This document shows, piece by piece, positions 1-7,831 of a stretch of 21,266 nt of DNA; within the stretch, counting starts at the first letter, position 1; every line of letters begins with the position of its first letter. A model generated the notes under the pieces. The model saw only the letters and a program-made list of their open reading frames with translations. It did no database searches and was not told where the DNA came from. The position numbers and the translations under genes are program-made. The DNA is taken from positions 1 through 21,266 of the forward strand of contig VDMD01000256.1 of the NCBI GenBank assembly GCA_007026445.1, in the 5' to 3' direction. This DNA is from Schizophyllum amplum (lineage: Eukaryota; Basidiomycota; Agaricomycetes; Agaricales; Schizophyllaceae).

Positions 1-410
1 GCTGCGGCCGTGCCTCTCGAATTCTAACACACGCTCAGTCAGGTCCACGTACTCAGCAGAATCTGCTGTGAGCTGTATGTACTTATTACTGCTGTTCAGT
101 CAAGTCTTTCAGCGCTTGACTTTGAGAATTGAACAGAGTTAAGCTGCTCAGGCCCTGCTCACATCTCCGGGGGATGTGGCGTCGTTGTTGATGCGTCCGT
201 TGATGAGGTGATGTGGTGACTGGGATTTGATTTGAATTTTAGACAACGTCTCATATTCTGATTTCTATTGACCGATAGGGCATGCTGTAATAATCCGCCG
301 CGCGGTGCTGCTTCTTTGGCTCCTGCTTCCACATTCTCTCGCCACTCATTGTGCTGCTGGTCCCCTGCACTGCAGCCTTATATGCACGAGCTGGGAGCGC
401 CCTCTGTTCT
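1..410. other. Upstream region without a recognised gene
   Basis: I see no supportable coding region here. Short open frames exist in several phases but none joins by plausible splicing to the gene at 411. A TATAT-like stretch at 379-383 lies about 30 nt before the ATG at 411. That is close for a TATA box and gives only weak promoter evidence. The rest is probably the 5' flank of the four-helix membrane protein gene. Confidence 0.4.
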
Positions 411-2289
411 ATGGCCGCGCTGTACCTACACAACGCCATCTTTTCACCGACAAGCGACGGCCCGAACCTGAGTCCATCCGGCAGCGGCTCGGAAATCTCG
501 CACGACCGCCCCGCACGAACAGTACAGCGACTTTGACGCCCGAGTGCAAAAACTCACCCAACGGACCCCTCTGCGCGCGGAGACCAACGAGGCGCTTGCG
601 TACCTCGAGCTGCTGTCAAGACAGCCCAAGCACCCAAATGCGTCGCCGCGGCCCTGGGATACGGCACTCTCCTTGGAAGGGGATCCCTTGGGCGCGAGCG
701 AACGCAAGGAATACTGGGAACATGCGGCACGTCAGCGCTTGCGACGTGCGCGGTGGATGAAGTACGGCTTGGAGGCGATCGTTGGTGCGTGACAGGCCTC
801 TATGATACTTTTGAGACAGAGGCTGATAAGACGATGCAGTCGCATGGAGTGTGTACACTGCTGTGCGTTACTTCCTGGCGCTGGCACGGTATCGTGGAAC
901 GGTGCCCAGAGCACTGTCCGCTGCGATGGGGACATGCGCGTCGGTGTGTGCTACCTGCATGACGTTCAACATGGGCCTTCGTGCGACGTACGCGGGCCTG
1001 CTTTCGCAGTCAGTCAATGTCGCCCGGTGGGAAAACGTGGTCGCGTATATCGGTTCGTCCCTGCTCGTCGTTCCAGCCATCGTCAACCTGGTACTTGTGC
1101 CCACATGGCGTAATTCGCCAGATGTTGAAGTCAGCATTGCATTTCGGTGTCATCTAGACGTGGATGTAATCTGGGCGGTGGGCGGCTCGTGCGAGTCACC
1201 TTCATGGGTCGCGTACATTGGCCTGGCCATTGGACGTCTTGTGGTAACAATGGGCATAGTGGTAAGTCTCAGATCACGACTTTCGCGTTCTCATCGATAA
1301 CAAAAAAACCATAGACAATATACCATTGGATAGCGGCCAAGCAGCATCCAGGAGCCATCGTCGGTACCAGAAATCACCAGCCCATGACAACGGAGACGGC
1401 GCGAACGCCCATTTCGACCCCGTTCACCGAGCTACCATCTCCTCGACGGCGTTCACGCCTTCACAACGCAGCAACCTCGTCCAAGAATGCCGCCGCCAAA
1501 AACTCGAATCAGCGTCATTCAGCCACATCGATTTCAACAAGGTCAGCTTCTCCTTCCGACGAAGACTCGGAGGAGGTAATTACTCCGCGCGCGTCGCATA
1601 CGGATTACGACCACGAGCTGCGCAGCTTCGCTGAGCGCTTCCGTACCCTCATGGCCGAGATCAACGAAGAGACGGAGGATGCAGTCGCATACGCACGCCC
1701 GGACAGTGCCCTCGGCTACGCATCCGACATCACTCCCGAAGGACGTTCCAGCAGCGACAGCGAGTTTCTACATGGGCGTAACGGCGAGTTCGACCCCTAT
1801 GTTTTCGACGAAAGCTACCAGCCGCACCCGCTAACCTCCGGCACGCCCTTCATCGGACGCGACGAGTTTGGGCGACCATATCCACCGGATGGTGTTGTGC
1901 GTGTGCTGAACAGCTACGTGCGCCGCATGCCCACTATCGAGAGCCTTGGATCACGCGAATTCGCGTGGAGCCGACCGGCAACGCGGACGACCATGTTCAG
2001 CATGCAGACGGGTGGTAGCGAGGGCGGGCGCAGCCGCGCCAACAGCCTGAACGCGCTGGCGATGAGCCCGTCGAGCGAGACGGGCGGATTGGAGGCCGAC
2101 GATGGTAGACAAAGCCGGGGTGCAGAGTCGAGCGCCAGCCGGGCGGATAGTATGGGTCGCGCGAGCGGGCGGACAGGTGGTACACACCCGACGACGTCGT
2201 CGAGAAGCACGAACTCGTTCTATTCTGCGGGAAGCTCTCCTGTCGCGAGTCCCGCAAGCACGCCTGTGCCTCTGCCGGTTGCAAGTTAA
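411..2289 (+). CDS. Four-helix membrane protein with Ser-rich cytoplasmic tail (one apparent +1 frame break)
   Basis: Exons 411-784, 840-1261 and 1345-2289. Introns use gtgcgt...cag and gtaagt...cag. The frame from ATG 411 (MAALYLHNAIF...) runs to a TGA at 534-536, while the strongly coding frame ending exon 1 is shifted by one. Dropping one C from the C4 run at 509-512 joins ...SHDRP to HEQYSDF... and gives a total divisible by three (579 aa). Hydrophobic segments lie at about residues 119-141, 148-168, 190-211 and 247-265, so four membrane helices are likely. The third exon encodes a ~310-residue tail rich in Ser, Pro, Gly and acidic residues, with ordered-looking stretches (DHELRSFAERFRTLMAEINEE, then FIGRDEFGRPYPPDGVVRVL). 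I do not recognise the family. The organisation suggests an integral membrane protein with a regulatory cytoplasmic tail; topology is inferred by eye. The start is less certain than the rest because it depends on the frame correction. Confidence 0.72.
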
Positions 2290-3098
2290 TGGCACCCTTC
2301 CCCGGACCCCACACCCCTCACCGAATCGTCCCCCGGCGTGTAGGAAAACATGCTATGCGAACTCTTATACTATGCGCCGCCTTTTCCCTTCCTCTTTACA
2401 GCTCGGGACTTTGTCGCTCGGGATCAACACATCGTGTATATACGAATCGCTCTCCTCGCCAACTGCTCACTGTACTTACGTCTAACTCTTCATCCTTGAT
2501 GTATATACGTCTTGCCACCTTCTCACCTCTCGCTCCGTCTCCCCTCCACCCTCTCTCATCTCCGTCTCCTCTTTCACAACCGCATCATTCACGCATCTGC
2601 GGACATCTCCAATATCTTTTCTGCTGCCTTACTTTCTCTCCTCTACATACCCAATCGGTCCTCTGCTGGATTTTGCACACGCTATCGCCCCTATTGTACC
2701 ATATAGACTCCGCCTGCTATCGCTGCGTGCTTTATTATTTACGATATTCACTTATGTAGTGTACTGAGCAACGTATATGCCTCTGGTGGCGCAAGCTGAC
2801 CAGGGCGCATGATGACTATGGCCCATAAGATATCCAGTCGCTGTTTGGACAACGATGTGACTACATAATTGTGATGCTGAAGCATCTCTGGAGGTTTAAG
2901 CTTTAAGCTTTGACATAGAGCCCTCTGAGACTGGTTGGCGGCCACCTTCCTCTTGCCACAATCTTGCCACCAGTTCAACCTTCACGTGACGCGAGCGGCA
3001 GTTGCCGAGGGTCATGCGACGGACGTCGGAGACGCGGCTTGGCTTGAACGTGAACGCAACCCAAAACTTCGAAACCTCTCGCCTAGAGATTGCCAACC
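2290..3098. other. Intergenic region, pyrimidine-rich 3' flank plus ALKBH6 promoter
   Basis: About 2290-2760 is C/T-rich on the plus strand and probably holds the 3' untranslated region of the preceding gene; the open frames there are low-complexity and have no family resemblance. The remainder should hold the promoter of the dioxygenase gene at 3099. A palindromic CACGTG at 2983-2988, followed by AC, lies 111 nt upstream of that ATG and is a possible bHLH-type binding site. I see no RNA gene or mobile element. Confidence 0.4.
2983..2988. promoter_or_regulatory. E-box (CACGTG) upstream of ALKBH6 gene
   Basis: The hexamer CACGTG is read directly at this position, 111 nt before the ATG at 3099. 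In fungi this is the core bound by bHLH factors such as Cbf1-type proteins. Function here is inference from position only; a 6-mer occurs often by chance. Confidence 0.25.
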
Positions 3099-4436
3099 AT
3101 GAGCACTGCAACCGATAGATCCATCTCTCTTATTGCAGCCTGTTCAGCTATTTCGACTTCAAACTTTAGCAAGGGAACAGGTGTCTACTACATTCCGAAC
3201 TTTGTTACCGTATGGACCTGCAGTCCACTGTCGTCGGCCTGACTTTGACCTTATATACTGCAGGACGCCGAGGAAGGCTACCTCATCCAAAAGGTGAGCT
3301 TAGTTATCGGCAGGCCAGCTGTACATCTGACGAATGGACTATAGATCCAGAATTCCCCGCATAAAAGCTGGAGGCAGCTCAGGAATCGCAGGTCGGTGGT
3401 ATTCCATATGACCTCATGCGGCGTCTCATTCTCTTATTTATTCAGACTACAACTTTGGGGTACGTTGCACTGGGAAGATGCTCATACTGCAGGACTCTGA
3501 GGTCTCTCGTTGTTCAGGCGGCGAGATAACACAGAAGAACGTTTTGCTCGCCAGCGATCTACCCAGCATTGTCACCTCTTAGTGCGTCCTTATTCGCAAA
3601 TTATCAGGTATAACGCCAGCGCAACTCACGGACTATGCCGCTCCAGTCCCGATCTCATCACGCGCCTGAAAGACACAGGCGCCTTTGACGGATCCCCGCA
3701 CGGTCAGCCAAACCATATAATCCTGAATGAGGTATCAGTGGTTCCCATACCTGATGTTTTGTCGTCCAACTGACCAGCCGCTCCTTTGCTTGTCTGAAAT
3801 GATTTTTTCGGGATGCCGTAGTACCTTCCTGGCCAAGGCATAATGGTATGCGCACATCGCAGTTCCTCTAAGCTAATGTATCTCACGATGCACTTCGGCA
3901 GCCTCATGAGGATGGACCCGCATATCATCCCGTTGTCGCCACATTGTCCCTCGGGACGCCACACTGTCTTCCACTACTATCGCTACGCGCCCAACGCCGA
4001 CGAGAAGCCTAGCAATGCACCCGAAAACGATCAACCTAGCTCTACGGAGGTGCATGGCCGCCGCGTCGACCCCACACCCGTCTTGACCATCCTCCTCGAA
4101 CCTCGCAGCCTCGTCATTACCACGGATGCGCTCTATGGGTCACATCTGCATGGGTGCGCGGCCTCTATCCCACCCGGAAGGCCTTCAAATTGACTGACCG
4201 ATCTCCTTAGCATTTGCGATGTAAAGGAAGACTCTTTTATCCTCACCAGCAGCGGACGACCTCATTTACGGAACTCGAACGTCGAGCTCGATAATTGGCA
4301 TCTACTCGCCGACGAAGAGATCAAGGGGGTGATAGAGAAAGGAGAAGCATTACCGCGCGGCATACGGTATAGCCTCACCTGTCGAGATGTTGCGCATGTG
4401 TTGCGAACCGGAAAGCTTTTGGGTGCGAAGCGATAG
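3099..4436 (+). CDS. ALKBH6: ALKBH6-type 2-oxoglutarate/Fe(II) dioxygenase, nine exons, one apparent frameshift
   Basis: Exons 3099-3209, 3264-3293, 3345-3391, 3446-3459, 3518-3581, 3647-3731, 3822-3845, 3902-4153 and 4211-4436. The spliced product is about 283 aa, slightly longer than human ALKBH6. Family landmarks appear in order: [83 protein letters not shown], LHG and RYSLTCRDV. The HxD iron ligands are in PHEDG (His codon 3905-3907, Asp 3911-3913). The distal His is in LHG across the exon 8/9 junction, and the 2-oxoglutarate Arg is in the last exon. Within exon 8 the frame shifts by one: removing one C of the CC at 3959-3960 joins LSLGT to HTVFHYY; otherwise translation stops at 4010-4012, before the distal His and Arg. 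AlkB-family enzymes oxidatively demethylate nucleic acids or proteins; I know of no settled substrate for ALKBH6. The exon 1 start is the first ATG in frame and is reasonable but not proven. Confidence 0.85.
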
Positions 4437-4680
4437 CGACGATGCATTGCATCAATCTCTTAAATCTACATCTCCAGGCAGCACGAACAAGTAGTAAATT
4501 AGCCAAACGCATAATACTACGCACAACAGACATGTAAGTAGACATGCAAGACATGAACTGGACCACTGTATGAAGGCGCTGATTGTTAGAACGTTAAGGT
4601 CTTGAGAACAGACTTGAAACAAAGCCTGATTCTGAAACAGAAGTGAGGGACAATATGTGCATTCATTGAGAAAGGGAAGT

Positions 4681-6671
4681 TCATACAGCTTCCCCGTTCG
4701 ATAGCTTGAGCTTCCGCGCCCTGGACCTGCTCGGCTTTCGCGCTTCAGTCGGCCGCCGTGGGGCCTGCAACGTCTCGTTCCAATTCACCGCCCGACCTGC
4801 ACTTTCGCCCTCCTCTGCCTGGGTAACCAAACGAAGACGTCCGTCGGGAGGCTCGCCGCGCTCGCTCGCGTACTGAGGCGGAAGCTCCAGCACGTGCGCG
4901 TTGGCGCCATTGTAAACCGTCACAGGCGCGGCCCCTCCGTCATGGTGTACAACGTATACGTTGCTTATGCCGCCCTCAGCCATCAACATCGGTTCTGGGA
5001 ATTCTATCCCGGTGAAAAGATCCGCTTCTGATGGCGCCTCCTTCGAACGCCATCCACATCGGACTAAAAGAGCAACGACAATTGCGCCCAGCACAAGGCC
5101 ACCTACTCCGGCTCTAGTGGAGGAAAGTAAGCAGAGATATGCTTAAAGGAACGAACGAAAGCGTACCCTGCCGCTGCTCCTGCGGAGACGCCAACATTGT
5201 TTCTAAGATATTTCATGAGTATTAGTTGTAGCGACGGCGCTGCCCAAGACTTGCTCTCCCATGCACCAAGCGCTGCCTTGTCCACTGTGTAACATGCCGA
5301 TTGACCACATATTGTGGTCAGAGTCTGCGATCTGTGCCGCGACGTCAGTATCTGCCATTGCCTTGATTGTCCCAAAGCTCACCGAGACAAAGAAGCCCAT
5401 AGTCCATGTCAAGGCCACGGTCCAGTCTGTGGTCATTGTCACTTGAGGTCGCGCATCTGGCAGTGATATGTCAACACGCACTGAAGCTACTCATATCCTC
5501 AAGAGTGGCATTGTAAGGAGGGTGAAGGGGCAGTGCGACCTGAGAGAGATCAGAAAGGGCTCAGGGCTGACGAGCGTACACTGATATTACCGTCAAGGTG
5601 TACGGCGGCGTGCCACTCTTTGGTGTCAACTGAAGATCCGTGCACTGCGTGAGCGTCAGCTTGCTGTATTGCTCTCAGAAGATCGACATGAGGAGGGAGA
5701 ACGCACTTGTGCCGGCCAGCCGGTCCAGGAAAGCGGCCCCAACGAGTCGTACGCATCAACATCAAGCGGGCCATCCGGAAACGTGAGGGTATCGTTGGAA
5801 CATGTACTGCTGAGCTCATCCTTAGTCGACGGCACGACGCTGACCACGGATTGACAGCCGCCCGTGTATCCGTTTGCGTCAAACTGTGCGAAGCGGAGCC
5901 TGCGTGAGCGATCGTGACCAGAGCCAGAGGCTGTCATCGTACCATGCATATCTGGAACTTGATGTTATTCAGCCCAATGCAGACGCGCATCACCGGGCCT
6001 TGGGCTTACCTGCGTGGACGGTGGGAAGGGAATCTCCCAGTTAAATTCGGGGCCATCGCCGACGTCGATAACGAAAGGGTAGGGATATAATCTGAAGAGG
6101 CTTGATCAGCATGCGAAGACGCTCTTCGAAGGGCGAGTAGCGTGGTATGAGCATAGAAAGGTTGACGTACGTTGTGTATATCTGAAATAAATAAGGTGCT
6201 GTCGCGCTCGGCCTGAAAACGTGTCGGGCGCGTGCGTCAGCACTCAAAAAGACCAACTCCATGGTGTAAGAAACGGACCCGGTCGCTGAGCTTCGCGACC
6301 ACTTGACGTGCATGGTCTCGCATTGCTCTGTAGATCGTACCAAAACATCAGGACAGTGTAACTTGAGGCGATAGTGCACTCACCGTAAACCGAAAATTGG
6401 TTCAAAATACTGTCCTCGGTGTAGAAATCGAACATCCAGGACTGGTCATATGATTGTGCAGCGCGAAGTATCAGATAGGCGAACATGACAGAGTTATCGG
6501 GCGCGTGTGGCCATGACAAAGCCGAAGAAGAAAAGAGGTTGATCATGTCTCGTCAGTAAGTTATTGGGAAGCATATAGCCAGTTACATACCAGCTCCATG
6601 GGCTCCGTGACCGCCGCATAGACGACCGCGGTGAGGGCGCCCAACAGCAGCGTGGTGACCGTCGCGTACAT
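4681..6671 (-). CDS. Gene A: single-pass surface protein with duplicated ectodomain and VHHDGG tail motif
   Basis: Thirteen exons, complement of 6591-6671, 6384-6441, 6279-6327, 6171-6212, 6010-6091, 5943-5957, 5707-5883, 5591-5644, 5482-5539, 5383-5426, 5255-5331, 5167-5202 and 4681-5113, giving 401 aa. A signal peptide (MYATVTTLLLGALTAVVYAA) leads into a Cys-containing ectodomain with two similar halves: CETMHVKW...APYLFQIY...FQICMFDANG and CTDLQL...PPYTLTV...FNWTVALTW...FFVSIADSD. N-glycosylation sequons NDT, NAT and NWT are visible. A Gly/Ala-rich helix at about 256-276 is the only membrane span. The roughly 125-residue tail carries VYVVHHDGG (about 310-318) and LELPPQYA (about 333-340). 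Intron 11 (5203-5254) has a GC donor (GCAAGT). I recall this tail motif from uncharacterised Agaricomycete membrane proteins; the function is unknown. It is paralogous to the gene at 7832-10508, and converges on the ALKBH6 gene. Confidence 0.85.
5203..5254 (-). other. GC-AG intron in gene A (intron 11)
   Basis: On the minus strand, exon 11 ends GGAGA and the intron begins GCAAGT and ends CTTAG. The matching donor in paralogue B (8734-8735) is GTGAGT after the same GGAGA. The rest of the GC donor matches the consensus well, which is typical for functional GC-AG introns. Reading through the junction restores GAA and the frame of the next exon. Confidence 0.75.
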
Positions 6672-7831
6672 CACGACTGGAAATGAAGAGAAGGAGTAGC
6701 GCTGACCCGCAGCGAGAATGAACAGACAAAGGGGCGTGATGAGACAACGTGCGCGCTGGCAGGGTCGCCCGAGACGCTCAAGAACGAAGAGAAAGGCGGG
6801 GAGAATCAGCGGCGACAGAGCTCTGTACTTATCCAGACCTTGGTCGTCGTGTATAGCATTGACACGTAAGATGAATTCATTCTCCCCTAGATGCGGCGTT
6901 CAAAATGAGCTGCACCGCTCGACGCGATGCTCACGGGTTGCATGACATGGGAAGAGTGGCTGAGCGCGTAGTTGCTTCTGTATGAAGAGAGATCCATACC
7001 ACGCAGTTACAGCGCTTGGAAGCGGGAGCTTCGTGTGAGAATTTCCTCCAATACTTCAGCCGTACCTTTGCATTGAAATCGGTGCAACGTTCAAGATCAT
7101 GGCTGAAAGCATGGTTGTCTCGACTGTCGGGTACTAAGGGCAGCTGGATGGCCATATTCCGCGGCAGTCATTGTCGGGTCAATTCGCACATGACCGATAT
7201 CTGGCCACAGTAAGGTATAGGGGGTCTATCCAATGACAACCTGACACCAAAAGTATCTCGTTACTAGGTGGGCACGCCGCAAGTTAAGGTCCTCACTACT
7301 TAGTGGCTCATCGATACACCAGGACGCCTGTCATGAGGAGGAAGAAAGAAGGAGTTTCGATAACGGCAGCGTTGCAGGCTGGGCAGTCTCGAGAGGCAGC
7401 GAACCCGCGACTGACATGGTTTGGGAGAAGGCCGGGAGAAGGCAGGGAAGGAGCTCCCAAATCGGCATATGCCGACGCGGTTGATGTGACCGCCCGACAC
7501 GCGTCACGGTTTGGCCTTGGGTGCATTGGCGCCCTGCTGATGTTCAGGCAGGACTGTGAGTACCTGTGCGCATTTCATGTGTTGAAAGATCTATATCCTG
7601 CTATGGAGTAAGTATACGGCAAGTAGAATATACATCATCTTATGGTCAACTTCCAACTTCCAAGTACACAATGAAGTAAGCGTCGCGAGACACGACATAG
7701 TAAATTGGTAAGGTATATAGAGAACATGTTATGTAAGGGTCTTGCAGAGCACGATTACAACAAATGAGATCCAGAAAGATGACAGGCCCAGATAAAATGT
7801 ACCATATAGCAAATCCAAGACGTGCTGAACG
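6672..7831. other. Spacer between paralogues A and B, no recognised gene
   Basis: This 1.16-kb stretch lies upstream of gene A and downstream of gene B, both on the minus strand. Short frames occur (for example 6718-6945 plus, 6931-7155 minus, 7303-7611 plus), but none shows a family motif, a convincing splice chain or an ectodomain fragment of the A/B family. It probably holds the promoter of A and the terminator of B. Confidence 0.4.

Noticed and set aside
305..760. 151-codon plus-strand frame overlapping exon 1 of the four-helix protein
   Set aside because: It is in a different phase from the frame that splices cleanly into the membrane helices, and its translation is Arg/Pro-rich without features.
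1914..2314. Minus-strand frames opposite the Ser-rich tail exon
   Set aside because: They are Arg-rich antisense translations of a Ser/Gly-rich coding exon, a common artefact.
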